The position numbers were made by a program, and so were the translations under genes. The notes beneath the pieces were generated by a model. It was not told the DNA's origin and made no database searches. It was given only the letters and a program-made list of their open reading frames with translations. A stretch of DNA of 64,000 bases from JADGHX01 sp963837755 (GTDB lineage: Bacteria; Pseudomonadota; Gammaproteobacteria; Steroidobacterales; Steroidobacteraceae), in assembly GCA_963837755.1 (NCBI GenBank), contig CAWIOP010000002.1:700144-764143 (forward strand), read 5' to 3'. Shown here in pieces: positions 46,885 to 57,039 of the stretch (the stretch's first letter is position 1; each line of letters opens with the position of its first letter).

Positions 46885-47691
46885 ATGAGTCTCGTGAACA
46901 CGCTTTCGGGCTTCGCCGCCGCCACGGTCCTGATGCTCGTCGCCGGCGCCGCGCAGGCCGCGACGGTTCTGATCACAGGCTCCAACCAGGGCGTCGGCCT
47001 CGCGCTCGCGAAGGGCTATGCCGCCAAAGGCTGGACGGTGATCGCCACGCATCGCCGCGACACCACGCCCGACACGCTCGCGCAGTTGCAGAAGCAATAT
47101 CCCGGCAAGGTGCGTCCGGAGAAAATGGACGTGACCGACGACGCGCAGATCAAGGCACTGGCCGCGAAGATGAAGGGTGAGCCCATCGACGTGCTGCTGC
47201 ACAACGCCGCGCTCATCCGCATGGCCCCGCTGAATGACCCCAAAGGCAATGCCGGCCAGTACTTCGGCACACTCGATTACGAGCTGCTCGACGACTTCGT
47301 GCACACGAACGTGGCGGGCCCGCTCAAGATCACCGAAGCGTTCATCGAGAACGTGCGGGCGAGCAAGCAGAAGAAGATCATCGCCATCACCTCAGCCGCG
47401 GCCTCGGTGTCGGTCCATCCGCTGGGCGCCGATCACTACTGGTACTACATCACCAAGTCGGCCGAGAACCAGGCGATGCACATGCTGGCCACGCAGTTCG
47501 AGAAAGAGCCGATCACCGTGGCGATGTTCCACCCGGGCGGCGTGCAGGTGGAAAGCTTCGGCGACATCAAACTGCCGGGCTTCGTCGCGCCCGAAGTGGC
47601 CGCCGGCAAACTCATCACCACCATCGACGGCCTCACCAAGAAAGACAGCGGCCGCTTCATGGAGAGCGACGGACGCGACCGGCCCTGGTAA
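46885..47691 (+). CDS. Short-chain dehydrogenase/reductase with N-terminal signal peptide
   Basis: A 268-aa Rossmann-fold SDR. The cofactor motif is TGSNQGVG (31-38), the 'NNAG' equivalent is 'HNAA' (106-109), and the catalytic Ser170, Tyr187 and Lys191 lie in 'ITSAAAS' and 'YYITK'. The ATG at 46885 has GAGGA upstream and adds 'MSLVNTLSGFAAATVLMLVA' and 'GAAQA', a good signal peptide. The predicted cut after Ala25 leaves 'ATVLITGSNQ', exactly where normal SDRs begin. Export of an NAD(P)-dependent SDR is unusual because these cofactors are cytoplasmic. Alternatively the segment is a membrane anchor, or translation starts further in. It converges with the DUF4159 gene, 4 bases apart. Confidence 0.85.
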   Translation: MSLVNTLSGFAAATVLMLVAGAAQAATVLITGSNQGVGLALAKGYAAKGWTVIATHRRDTTPDTLAQLQKQYPGKVRPEKMDVTDDAQIKALAAKMKGEPIDVLLHNAALIRMAPLNDPKGNAGQYFGTLDYELLDDFVHTNVAGPLKITEAFIENVRASKQKKIIAITSAAASVSVHPLGADHYWYYITKSAENQAMHMLATQFEKEPITVAMFHPGGVQVESFGDIKLPGFVAPEVAAGKLITTIDGLTKKDSGRFMESDGRDRPW

Positions 47692-47695
47692 GGGG

Positions 47696-48553
47696 TCAGT
47701 GCGTCATCGCATAGATGACGTAGTTGATGCCGAAGCGGTAGGCGAGCGCCGTCATGGGCTCCGGGTACACCGGATCGTCGGCGTGCTCCCAGGCGTCGCC
47801 CATGTCCATGTTGAAGTTCATGACGACCATCAGGCGCTGGTCGTCGTCGTAGATGCCGCGCCAGCGCGGCGGCGAGCCTTCCGGATAGATCTCGATCTGG
47901 CCGCCGCCGATCTCGCGGATCATGCGGCGGCCGGGAATCTGCGTGCGCTCATCGAGGTCGTAGAGCACGTGAAGAATCTCGTGCCCGTCCGGAATATCGA
48001 CGATCGGGCGGTCGGGAAACACGCGGCGCATCGCTTCGGCGAACACTTCCCACTGCCACGGGCCGTGGAAGTCGTCCGCGACCATGAAGCCGCCACGCAA
48101 AAGGTATTCACGCAGGCGTGACGTTTCCGCATCTGTGAGGGACCAGCGGCCCACCTGCTGGGCAAACAGCCAGGGGTAGTCGAACAGCGCATCGTCGGTG
48201 AGTGGAATGTGGCGGCTGTCGTCCGCCATGTCGATGCGCGTGAGCCGCCGCACGCCCTGGCGGAAGTGATATTCCGCCTCGGGGTAGTCGATGGCCCACC
48301 ACGGCCGCCCGAACCCGCCGCCGAAACCTCCGAAGCCACCGCCGCCGCGCCCGCTCGAATAGATCATTCGCGCCATGTGGAATTCGGCTTCGGGCGCCGC
48401 AATGGCGGACGCGGCAATGGACGACCGCCCTGCCCCGGTCTGGCCTTGTGCCAGATGCAGGACACCGGCGGCAATGGCGAGCCCCGCGGCGGCCTGCAAG
48501 GCAAACCGCGAGGCGGCGGCCCGGCGGGTAAGGCAGTTGCTGAGCTTGTCCAT
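47696..48553 (-). CDS. DUF4159 domain protein (copy 1)
   Basis: A 285-aa exported or membrane-anchored protein with a hydrophobic N-terminus ('AAAGLAIAAGVLHLAQG') and a Gly/Phe-rich stretch near residue 70-80 ('GRGGGGFGGFGGGFGRPWW'). The DUF4159 domain carries 'YPEAEYHFRQGVRRLTRI', 'LREYLLRGGFMVADDFHGPW', 'FPDRPIVDIPDGHEILHVLY', 'RWRGIYDDDQRLMVVMNFN' and 'MGDAWEHADDPVYP'. The domain often sits with MoxR/DUF58/BatA genes, as here. It is divergent from a second DUF4159 gene at 48696. Confidence 0.88.
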   Translation of the reverse strand: MDKLSNCLTRRAAASRFALQAAAGLAIAAGVLHLAQGQTGAGRSSIAASAIAAPEAEFHMARMIYSSGRGGGGFGGFGGGFGRPWWAIDYPEAEYHFRQGVRRLTRIDMADDSRHIPLTDDALFDYPWLFAQQVGRWSLTDAETSRLREYLLRGGFMVADDFHGPWQWEVFAEAMRRVFPDRPIVDIPDGHEILHVLYDLDERTQIPGRRMIREIGGGQIEIYPEGSPPRWRGIYDDDQRLMVVMNFNMDMGDAWEHADDPVYPEPMTALAYRFGINYVIYAMTH

Positions 48554-48695
48554 GTCATGGGCCCATTTGTTACCGGCGCACTATAGAAAATAGGACTGCG
48601 ACAGACCACGATTCTCGTGAGACTCTTCGCGGAAGCCCCGGCTCAAGAGCAACCGACCCGACGATCGACGACCCCGCTGCGGAAGACCCATCAGG

Positions 48696-49559
48696 ATGAA
48701 GCGCGAGTCCCGACGAACCCTTCGAACGACGCTCACCGTCGCGCTCGGCCTCGTCGCGCTCCAGGTGCTCGGCGACAGCCGCAACATGGCCGCGGACGCC
48801 GATTCGTCACAGCCCCCGCGCGGAAGATCGGAATATCGAAAGCAAGGCGCGCAAGCGCGCGCCGCGCAGGCCGTCACCCCGCTGCCCGGCCATGAATTCG
48901 AGTTCGCGCGCCTCGTGTACGTCGAGAACCCGGATTACGCCCGCGGCTGGGGCTGGGGCGCGCCGCGCTGGACCACCGATGCGCCGGAAGCGGAGACGCA
49001 CCTGTTGCAGGGGATCAAACGACTCACGCGCGTGAGCGCGAGCAGCGAAGGCACGGCCCTTCGCCTCGACGACGACGCCATCTTCGACCACCCGTTCCTC
49101 TACGCGGTGGAGGTGGGCGGCTGGTACCTGTCTGACGAAGAAGCGAAACGGCTACGCGAGTATCTCGACCGCGGCGGTTTCCTCATGGTGGACGACTTCC
49201 ACGGCACGGTCGAATGGGAAGGCTTCATGTCTTCGATGCGGCGGGTATACCCGGACCGCCCCATCGTCGAGCTGCCGGTGAGCGACGAAGTGTTCCACGT
49301 GCTCTACGACCTTCTCGAGCGACCCCAGATCCCGAGCATCTACGGCGCCGTCAGCGGCCGCACGTGGGAGCGGGACGGCTACACCCCACACTGGCGAGGC
49401 ATCTATGACGCAAACGGGCGACTGGCAGTGGTCATCAACTTCAACATGGATCTCGGCGACGCCTGGGAACATGCGGACGCTCCGGAATATCCGCAGCCGC
49501 TCACGGCCCTCGCCTACCGGTATGCCATCAATTACCTCCTCTATTCGATGAGTCACTAG
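48696..49559 (+). CDS. DUF4159 domain protein (copy 2)
   Basis: A 287-aa paralogue of the gene at 47696. The N-terminus 'MKRESRRTLRTTLTVALGLV' is signal-like. The domain has 'APEAETHLLQGIKRLTRVSA', 'LREYLDRGGFLMVDDFHGTV', 'YPDRPIVELPVSDEVFHVLY', 'HWRGIYDANGRLAVVINFN' and 'LGDAWEHADAPEYP'. It lacks the Gly/Phe-rich stretch of copy 1. It ends 16 bases before the VWA protein, so it heads the operon that runs to MoxR, DUF58 and the BatA-like gene. Confidence 0.88.
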   Translation: MKRESRRTLRTTLTVALGLVALQVLGDSRNMAADADSSQPPRGRSEYRKQGAQARAAQAVTPLPGHEFEFARLVYVENPDYARGWGWGAPRWTTDAPEAETHLLQGIKRLTRVSASSEGTALRLDDDAIFDHPFLYAVEVGGWYLSDEEAKRLREYLDRGGFLMVDDFHGTVEWEGFMSSMRRVYPDRPIVELPVSDEVFHVLYDLLERPQIPSIYGAVSGRTWERDGYTPHWRGIYDANGRLAVVINFNMDLGDAWEHADAPEYPQPLTALAYRYAINYLLYSMSH

Positions 49560-49575
49560 AGCTTCAGAGGCGCGG

Positions 49576-51816
49576 GTGTTCCCGCTCTTATTCAAATACT
49601 CCCCGTGGGCCTATCGCGCCGGCGAGCTGTCGTTCGCCAGTGGCTGGCCCCTGTGGCTGCTCGGGGCGCTCATCGCGGCGGGCGCCGCGCTCTTTGCGTT
49701 CACCCTGTTTCGCCAGCGCCATCTTTCGTGGTGGCGAAAGCTCATCGTCGGCTCGCTGCAAACGTTGCTGCTCGCCACGGTGCTCGTAATGTTGTGGCGG
49801 CCCGTGCTGCTCGTGGAGCGCGTGCGCGATCGCGAGAACGTCGTCGCGGTGGTGATGGATGCATCCGCCAGCATGGCGCACGGCGAAGGCGAGCGGTCGC
49901 GGCTGCAGGAGTCGGTAACGGCTTTGCAAGACGGACCGCTGGATGCGTTTCGCAAGTCATTCGGCGTGCGGCTCTTCAGCTTCGCGGGGCCCGTGCAGTC
50001 TCTCAGGCAGCTGAATGAGATCCCGCCGCCCGGCCCGCAGACGCGCATCGGTGACGCGCTCAACACCGTGCTTCAAACCGGCGCTACCACGCCGCTCTCG
50101 GGCATCGTCATCCTCACAGACGGCGCGGAGACCGGCGGCACGCTGAGCGAAGAGCGGCTGGCCGAGCTCGCCTCCTTCGGCGTGCCGGTGCACACCGTCG
50201 GCGTCGGCCCCGAGCAGATCCCGAACGATCTGGAGCTGGACAGCATCGCGCTCGCCGACACCGCCGCGCCCGGCGAAGTGCTGAACGCGGAAGTGAGCAT
50301 TCGCCACTCCGCAAAGGGCAAGACGCTCCTGCGCGTGTACGACGGCGAGAAGCTGCTCGCCGCTAGCGAGGTCACATTATCTGCGGATGCAGGCGTCACC
50401 ACGCACACCATCGCCGTGCCCGCCGGCGACCCCGGCGTGCGCGACCTGCGTTTCACGCTCGACCCGCTGGAAGGTGAGCGGAACACCATCAACAACTCAC
50501 GCACGCACGTCATGGACGTGACGCCGAGAAGGCGCAACATCCTCTACATCGAAGGCGAGCCACGCTGGGAATACAAGTTCATCCGCCGTGCCGCCGAAAC
50601 GGATTCGTCCCTGCGAATCGCGAGCCTCGTGCGTGCCACGCCAAACCGCTATTACCGCCAGGGCGTGGAGTCGCCGCAGGAGCTGAGCAACGGGTTTCCG
50701 CAGAAAGCCGAAGAGCTGTTCGCGTATGACGCCGTGGTCATCGGCAGTTTCGAAGCCACCGCGCTCAGCACCGAGCAGCACGCCACCCTCAAGAATTTCG
50801 TGGACCGGCGTGGCGGCGGGCTGCTGATGCTCGCCGGCCGCGACGGCCTCTCGGATGGTGGCTGGGGCCTCGTACCCGTGGCTCAGACACTGCCGGCCCA
50901 ACTTGGGTCGACAGACACCAAGGGCTTCGCGCTCGTCACAGCCAAAGCGGTGCTCACCGACTACGGCGCGGAGTCGCCCATCACCCGCCTGGACGATGAC
51001 CCCACGAAGAACGTGACAGCGTGGAACGGGCTGCCCCCCTTCGGCGACCTGCAACCGCTGGGCAAGCTCAAGCCCGGCGCCGTGGTGCTGCTCGATGCGA
51101 AGGCCGCCAATCGACAGACGCCGCTGCTCGTGTGGCAACACTACGGCCGTGGCACCACATATCTTCTGGCCACCGGCAGCACGTGGCGGTGGAAGATGCG
51201 CCTGCCGCATGAAGACCAGCGCCACTACACGTTCTGGCGCCAGCTTCTGCATGCGCTCGCGGCCGAGGCGCCGCCCCGCGTGTCGCTCACCACAGGCGAA
51301 AAGGTGTTCGACGACCAGCGTCGCGTCACCGTCAACGCCGAGCTGCACAACGAAAAGTTCGAACCTGTGAACGACGCGACAGTCGCATTGACGGTAACCG
51401 GCGACGACGGCACCACCCTTCAGCAACAGATGGTGCCGTCGGGCCAGGGCGACGGGCGCTACACGGCCACCATCGATGCGGAAGCTACGGGCCTGTATCG
51501 GGTTTCCATGACCGCCAGAGCCGGCAACGCAGACGTGGGCTCGCTGGAGACCCACTTTCGCCGCAATGACGGCGTGGTCGAGCACTTCGGCACGCAGCAG
51601 AACCGCCCGCTGCTTCAACGCATTGCGGATTCGACAGGCGGACGTTACTGGCGGCTGGATCAGCTCGGCGACCTCCCGGAAGCCATGAAGTACTCCAAAG
51701 CAGGTATCGTCGAGCGCCAGACCCTCGAGCTGTGGAACCTGCCCGCCCTGTTCCTGCTCCTGCTGTTGCTGAAGATGGGCGAGTGGCTGCTGAGACTGAG
51801 GTGGAAGACGTTGTGA
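49576..51816 (+). CDS. Membrane VWA-type protein with C-terminal glutamine-amidotransferase-like fold
   Basis: A 746-aa inner-membrane protein, GTG start at 49576. Two N-terminal helices ('WLLGALIAAGAALFAFTLF', 'IVGSLQTLLLATVLVMLW') precede a von Willebrand A domain with MIDAS motif 'VVMDASASMAHG' (D-x-S-x-S) and 'IVILTDGAETGG'. A beta-sandwich segment, then 'NILYIEGEPRWEYKFIRRAA' and 'YDAVVIGSFEATAL', the class-I amidotransferase-like region usual in this family, follow. One more helix lies near the C-terminus ('LPALFLLLLLLKMGEWLL'). Such proteins accompany MoxR ATPases and are thought to act with them on a periplasmic or membrane client. Its stop overlaps the next start (GTGA). Confidence 0.88.
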   Translation: MFPLLFKYSPWAYRAGELSFASGWPLWLLGALIAAGAALFAFTLFRQRHLSWWRKLIVGSLQTLLLATVLVMLWRPVLLVERVRDRENVVAVVMDASASMAHGEGERSRLQESVTALQDGPLDAFRKSFGVRLFSFAGPVQSLRQLNEIPPPGPQTRIGDALNTVLQTGATTPLSGIVILTDGAETGGTLSEERLAELASFGVPVHTVGVGPEQIPNDLELDSIALADTAAPGEVLNAEVSIRHSAKGKTLLRVYDGEKLLAASEVTLSADAGVTTHTIAVPAGDPGVRDLRFTLDPLEGERNTINNSRTHVMDVTPRRRNILYIEGEPRWEYKFIRRAAETDSSLRIASLVRATPNRYYRQGVESPQELSNGFPQKAEELFAYDAVVIGSFEATALSTEQHATLKNFVDRRGGGLLMLAGRDGLSDGGWGLVPVAQTLPAQLGSTDTKGFALVTAKAVLTDYGAESPITRLDDDPTKNVTAWNGLPPFGDLQPLGKLKPGAVVLLDAKAANRQTPLLVWQHYGRGTTYLLATGSTWRWKMRLPHEDQRHYTFWRQLLHALAAEAPPRVSLTTGEKVFDDQRRVTVNAELHNEKFEPVNDATVALTVTGDDGTTLQQQMVPSGQGDGRYTATIDAEATGLYRVSMTARAGNADVGSLETHFRRNDGVVEHFGTQQNRPLLQRIADSTGGRYWRLDQLGDLPEAMKYSKAGIVERQTLELWNLPALFLLLLLLKMGEWLLRLRWKTL

Positions 51817-52769
51817 CGCTCTCACGCGCGCTCATGCTCACGGTAGCGCTTGCCCTGTCATCGCTGACACGGCCCGCGCACTCCGCAGTGCGTGTGCTCA
51901 TCGTGAGCGGCCTCGGCGGAGAGGCGAGTTACGAGCAGAAGTTTGAACAGCAGGCCACGGCAGTTGCCGCGGCGGCCGCGCGCACGGGCGCGGCCCAGAA
52001 TGATGTCGTCGAGTTGAGTGGCGAGCGGGCGCGACGCACCACGCTCGATGGCGAGCTGAAGAAGTTTGCGGGCGGTGTGCAGGCGCAAGACCAGGTCGCC
52101 GTCGTGCTGATCGGTCACGGCTCGTACGACGGCGAGGACTATCGCTTCAACCTCCCCGGGCCCGACATCACGGGCCGCGAGATCGCCACGTTTCTCGATT
52201 CGATGCCGGCGAGCCAGATGCTGGTGGTCAACGCCACCAGCTCCAGCGGGGCCGTCGTTGAGTCGTGGAAGAAACCGAACCGCGTCGTGATCACGGCTAC
52301 CAAGAGCGGCACCGAGCGCAACGCCACGCGGTTTGCCGAATACTGGGTTCAGGCGCTCACGTCGCCCGAAGCGGATCGCGACAAGAACGAGATCGTGACG
52401 GCAGCGGAAGCCTACGACTTCGCGTCGAGAAAGGTCGCCGACGCATTCAAGTCGGATGCATCGCTGGCAACGGAGCACTCGCGCATCGATGGCAAGATCG
52501 CCGATCGCGTGGTCGTTGCGCGGCTGGGCAACTCCGCTCTCCTGCCGAGCGATGCCGCGCTCGATGCCATGCTCGAGGAGCAGGCTGGCATCGAGCAGCA
52601 GATCGAGCAGGTGAAGGCGCGCAAAGACACGCTCGAGCAAGAGCAGTACTACAACGAGCTCGAGCAAGTGCTCATCACGCTCGCGCGCCTCGACCGCCGC
52701 ATCGACGAACGCAAGGCCGCCCTGTTGGGCTCCACCGCAGGAGGCAACGATGCGCCCAGGAATCGCTAA
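51813..52769 (+). CDS. Exported C13/caspase-like protein lacking an evident catalytic Cys
   Basis: A 318-aa protein, GTG start overlapping the previous stop by four bases. The signal peptide 'LTVALALSSLTRPAHSA' leads into a caspase-like fold: 'VLIVSGLGGEASYEQKF', then 'VAVVLIGHGSYDG' with the candidate catalytic His102, and 'MLVVNATSSSGAVVESW' where clan CD peptidases have the nucleophilic Cys. No Cys is seen there or elsewhere, so peptidase activity is doubtful. 'VVITATKSGTERNATRFAEYW' and 'DKNEIVTAAEAYDFA' are conserved in proteins of this operon type. The last 70 residues form a coiled coil ('EEQAGIEQQIEQVKARKDTL'). Confidence 0.82.
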   Translation: MTLSRALMLTVALALSSLTRPAHSAVRVLIVSGLGGEASYEQKFEQQATAVAAAAARTGAAQNDVVELSGERARRTTLDGELKKFAGGVQAQDQVAVVLIGHGSYDGEDYRFNLPGPDITGREIATFLDSMPASQMLVVNATSSSGAVVESWKKPNRVVITATKSGTERNATRFAEYWVQALTSPEADRDKNEIVTAAEAYDFASRKVADAFKSDASLATEHSRIDGKIADRVVVARLGNSALLPSDAALDAMLEEQAGIEQQIEQVKARKDTLEQEQYYNELEQVLITLARLDRRIDERKAALLGSTAGGNDAPRNR

Positions 52770-55076
52770 CGCTCTCAAGAGGCGCGGACTGATAGGCGCC
52801 CTGGCGCTCGGGCTTGGCCTCGCAGCGATGCAGGCAGCGACCGCCGAAGACTTCGACTACGACTCGCGGCGCCCAGCCGAGCTGCGCGCCTGCGACGATC
52901 ATCGCGATCACGGCCGGGCCGATCAGGCGAAGGGTTGTTACGACAGGCTGCTGCAGTCATCGCGCGACGCGAGCGTGCAGGCCGAGGCGGCGTGGGCGCT
53001 GGGCGATGTGCGGCGGGCGAACGAATTCTTCCGGGCGGCCGTGCAGGCGGACGAAAATGCGGTGCGGCCGCGCGTGCGCTGGGGCCGTCTCTATCTGCAA
53101 ACCCATCAATACAGCGACGCCGCGGATCTGTTCCGCGAAGCGCTGGAGATTGATGCCGACGACGTGCAGGCGCGGCTCAGCATGGCGCGGCTGCTATCGG
53201 ACCAGTTCGACGGCGATGCGCGCACCATCGTTGGCGAGGTGATCGACAAGGGCAACGAGCGCGACCGCGTTCAGGCCCATGCCCTGATCGAAGCTCTCCT
53301 GCTCTCCGCCCGCATGGACCTCGACGACGGCAAGCACGGCACGGCTGAACGCTCGCTCGAGCGTGCGACGAAGCTGGCGCAGGTGCAGAAGCAGCCGCCT
53401 CTGGAAGCCTACGAACTGCTCGCCGCGCTCGACCTGCTCCGCGGCGACGAGAAAGCCAGCCGTTGGATCGAGCGCTCGCTGGCCTACAACCCACGCTACG
53501 GCGGCGTGTTCGAGACGCTCGCCCACTACGAAGTCATGCGCCGCCGCTATCACGAAGCGAGCGGCTGGTTGCGCAAGGCCGTCGAAACCCAGCCCGATCG
53601 CTGGTCCGCGCAGGCCGAGCTCGGCGTGAACCTGCTGCGCCTGGGAGAAGTGGACGAATCGCGCAAGGCGCTGGAGAAGGCCTACTCGGGCGATCCGTTC
53701 AGCGCCACCACCGTCAACACGCTGCGCGTGCTCGACAAGCTGAAAGACTTCAGCGTCACTCGCGTCAACGCGCCAGACATCGTGACGTGGCTCGACAAGA
53801 AAGAATCCGAAGCGATGCGCCCCTACGTTGAAGAGGTGGGGCGCCAGAGCATTGCCACGTTCTCGAAGCGCTACGGATTCGAGCCGAAGCTACCCGTCAC
53901 CATCGAGCTCTATCCCAACCACGATGACTTCGCCGTGCGCACCGCGGGCCTGCCCGGCATCGGCCTGCTCGGCGTGACCTTCGGCTACCTCGTTGCCATG
54001 GACAGCCCTTCCGGCCGCGCCGCCGGCGACTTCCACTGGGGCAGCACGCTGTGGCACGAGATGGCGCACGTGTTCACGCTGTCGGTCACAGACCATCGCG
54101 TGCCGCGCTGGCTGAGCGAAGGCATGTCGGTGTTCGAGGAATGGACGCACTGGCCCGACGCCGGGCATCGCGATCTCCCCGCGCGTGCTCGACGCGTTCC
54201 GCGAAGACAAGTTCCTGCCCGTGGCCACGCTCGACGAGGGCTTCATCCGCCCCGCGTACGAAGACCAGGTGCAGGTGTCGTACATGCAGGCCGGCCTCGT
54301 CTGCGAGTTCATCGAGCAGCAGCTGGGGCTTCGAGAAGCTCGTGGCGCTGCTGCGCCAGTTCACGAAAGACACCACCACCGCTGCGGCCGTCGAGGCGAC
54401 GCTTCAGGATATCGCCGAAGGAGTTCGACAAGGAATTCACGCACGTTCATGAAGCAGCGCTTCGCCGCCATACCTCGACGGATCCGAAGCGAATGGCAGA
54501 AGATGCATGGCGCGACTTACGTGGCCGAGGCACGAAAGACTGGCCCGGCGTCGTCGCGAACGCCGCGCAAGCGCCATCGAGATCTTCCCGGACTTCACGC
54601 TCGACGGCAGCGCCTACTGCTGCTGGCGCACGCACTCGATGAGACCGGCAAGCGCCCCGAAGCCGTGACGGCCCTGCAGGACTATCGCACGCCTCGGCGG
54701 CTGGAACCCGCACCGCGCTGCGCCGGCTCGCGAAGTGGCTGGAAGACGCCAGCAACACGGCGGAAGCAGCGGAGGTGCTACAGCGCACTGGTTACTGATG
54801 CGAGCCGCTCGACGGCGACGCTGCACGCCAAGCTCGGCGAGCTGTTGCTGCGCCACCGGCAAGGCCGCGGAATGCCCTGCGCGAATACCAGGTGCTGCTC
54901 GCGCTGCAATCCTCACGGACACGGCAGCCGCCAACTTCGGCTCGCGCGTGCATTGAATTCGCCTCGGCGACCGCGCGCAGAGCCGCCGCCACCTGCTCGA
55001 GGCGCTGGAGACCGCGCCGCACTACCGCCCCGCCCAGGAACTGTTGCTGGAAATTCCGGAGAAACCGACTCCATGA
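52750..55076 (+). pseudogene. TPR protein with gluzincin (peptidase MA-like) domain, frameshifts after 54,160
   Basis: Exported protein of about 770 aa after correction. Start 52750 overlaps the previous gene by 20 bases. The signal peptide 'LIGALALGLGLAAMQAATAE' is followed by TPR repeats ('AADLFREALEIDADDVQARL', 'LGVNLLRLGEVDESRKALEK'). A zinc metallopeptidase domain follows: 'LWHEMAHVF' gives HExxH and 'WLSEGMSVFEEW' gives the third-ligand Glu. From about 54,170 the frame shifts repeatedly ('VLDAFREDKFLPVATLDEGF', 'FEKLVALLRQFTKDTTT'), and more TPR-like pieces run to 'ELLLEIPEKPTP' and stop at 55076, which overlaps the MoxR start (ATGA). The shifts look like sequencing errors. Confidence 0.78.
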
Positions 55077-56130
55077 ACGACGTGTCCAGTCCGCAGGCCG
55101 AACCCTGGCCGGCGACGAAGCCCGCGAGCTCGTCGCGCAGTTCCGCACCACGCTCGACGCGATCCGCACGCGAGGTGCGCAAGATCATCGTCGGCCAGGA
55201 CGAAGTGGTCGAGCACCTGCTGCTCACGCTGCTCGTCGGCGGCCACTGCCTGATCACCGGCATGCCCGGCACCGCCAAGACGCTGCTGGTGCGCACGCTC
55301 GCGCAGCGCGCTGGGCCTGTCGTTCAAGCGCATCCAGTTCACGCCCGACCTGATGCCCACCGACGTCACCGGCACCGACATCATCGAAGAGGATCCGACC
55401 ACCGGCCGGCGCACGCTGGACCTTCGTGCCGGGCCCGCTGTTCGCGCAACGTGCTGCTGGCCGACGAAATCAACCGCACGCCGCCGAAGACGCAGTCCGC
55501 GCTGCTCGAAGCCATGCAGGAGCTGCTCGGTCACCGTGCGCGGCAACACGCGCAACATCGAGCCGCCGTTCTTCGTGCTCGCCACGCAGAACCCGATCGA
55601 GCTCGAAGGCACCTATCCGCTGCCCGAAGCGCAGCTCGACCGCTTCCTGTTCAACGTGCTGCTCGACTACCTCGAGCGCCGAAGACGAGCTGATGGTCGT
55701 TGAGCGACAACACCACGCGCAGTGGACCTGCCCGACGGTCAACGCCTGCACGAGCGCCCGAGCAGATCCTGAAGTTCCAGTGGCTGGTGCGCCAGGTGCC
55801 GGTGTCCGAGAGCCGTCGCCCGCAAGGCGGTGGAGCTGGTGCGCGCCACGCGCCCCACCGATCCGAGCGCGCCGGAGATCGGTCAAGAAGTACGTGCGCT
55901 ACGGCGCCAGCGTGCGCGCCACGCAGTTCCTGGCGCTGGCCGCCAAGGCGCGCGCGCTGATGCCGGGCCGCTATCACGTGACCGAGGAGGACCTGCGCGC
56001 GCTGGCGCTGCCGGTGCTGCGCCATCGCGTGCTGACCAACTACCAGGCCGAGTCCGACGGCATGACGGTCGATACAAGTGCTGATCGACGTCGTCGACGC
56101 CGCAGCTGCGAGTCTGGAGCGCGCGCGTGA
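55073..56130 (+). pseudogene. moxR: MoxR-family AAA+ ATPase, several frameshifts
   Basis: Start ATG at 55073. Pieces in alternating frames give the MoxR core of about 340 aa: 'EVRKIIVGQDEVVEHLLLTL', Walker A 'ITGMPGTAKTLLVRTLAQ', 'FTPDLMPTDVTGTDIIEEDP', Walker B 'LLADEINRTPPKTQSALLEA', sensor 1 'FFVLATQNPIELEGTYPLPE', 'AQLDRFLFNVLLDY' and C-terminal 'YVRYGASVRATQFLALAAKA', 'YHVTEEDLRALALPVLRHRV'. MoxR ATPases are chaperone-like partners of VWA proteins, several of which are encoded next to it. The stop at 56130 overlaps the DUF58 start (GTGA). Confidence 0.82.
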
Positions 56131-57037
56131 GCGACTCCGCCGGCCGCAAGCGTCTGCTGACGCCCGGAAGTGCTCGCGGGGCTCGCCAACCTGGAGCTGG
56201 TGGCGCGCACCGGCCGTCGAAGGCTTTTCTCAGGGCCTGCACCGCTCGCCGCTCTTCGGCTTCAGCCAGGAGTTCGCGGAGTACCGCGCATACGCCGAGG
56301 GCGACGATCCGCGCTTCGTCGACTGGAATGTCTACGCGCGCACCGATCGCACCTACATCAGGCGCTACATCGGCGAGACCAACACGCGGCTGATGATCGC
56401 TGCTCGATGCGAGCGCGTCGATGGGCTACGCAGTCCGGCAAGGTCAGCAAGCTGCAGTACGCGAAATATCCTGGCGGCCGCGCTGGCGTACTCGCGTCGC
56501 AGCAGCACGACCCGGTCGGCCTCATCGTGTTCGACGAGGAGATCCGCAGCTACCGGCCGCCGTCGAGGCGCAGCGGCAGCCTGCACGGCGTGCTGCACGC
56601 GCTCGATGCACCGCAACGCCCGGCAGCGGGACCGACCTCGAAGGCTGCTTCCGCCAGTTGCGCGAGCACTGACACGCGCCGCGGGCTGGTGGCGGTCATC
56701 TCCGACTTCTACTGCGACCCCGAGGCGCCATGAGCAAGGCGTGCAGCCGCTCGCCTACACGGGGCACGACATGATGATGTTCCAGCGTGCTCGATCCGCG
56801 CCGAGCTGGAGCCGCAGTGGCGAGGAGTCCGTGCTGCTCGAGGACATGGAGACCGGCCAGACCATGGAGGTGTCGCCGGACTATCTCGAAGGCGACTACC
56901 GCAAGAAGCTGCATGCGCACCTCGCCGGCGTGCGCCGGGCCGCCGCCGGTGTTGGCGCAGACCTCGTGCTCGCGCGCACGGATGAGCCGCTGGACAACGC
57001 GCTTCGCCGCTATCTCATGTTCCGCGAGCGGCACTAG
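56127..57037 (+). pseudogene. DUF58 (VWA-like) protein, several frameshifts
   Basis: GTG start at 56127. Assembled pieces give about 300 aa: 'VSDSAGRKRLLTPEV', 'GLANLELVART', 'LHRSPLFGFSQEFAEYRAYA', 'EGDDPRFVDWNVYARTDRTY' and 'IRRYIGETNTRLMIA' (the DUF58 core), then the VWA-type 'DASASMGYA', 'YAKYLAAALAYL', 'QQHDPVGLIVFDEEIRSYRP' and the C-terminal 'LAYTGHDMMMFQ', 'FRRYLMFRERH'-like end. DUF58 proteins work with MoxR. The stop at 57037 is two bases before the BatA-like start. Confidence 0.8.
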
Positions 57038-57039
57038 CG

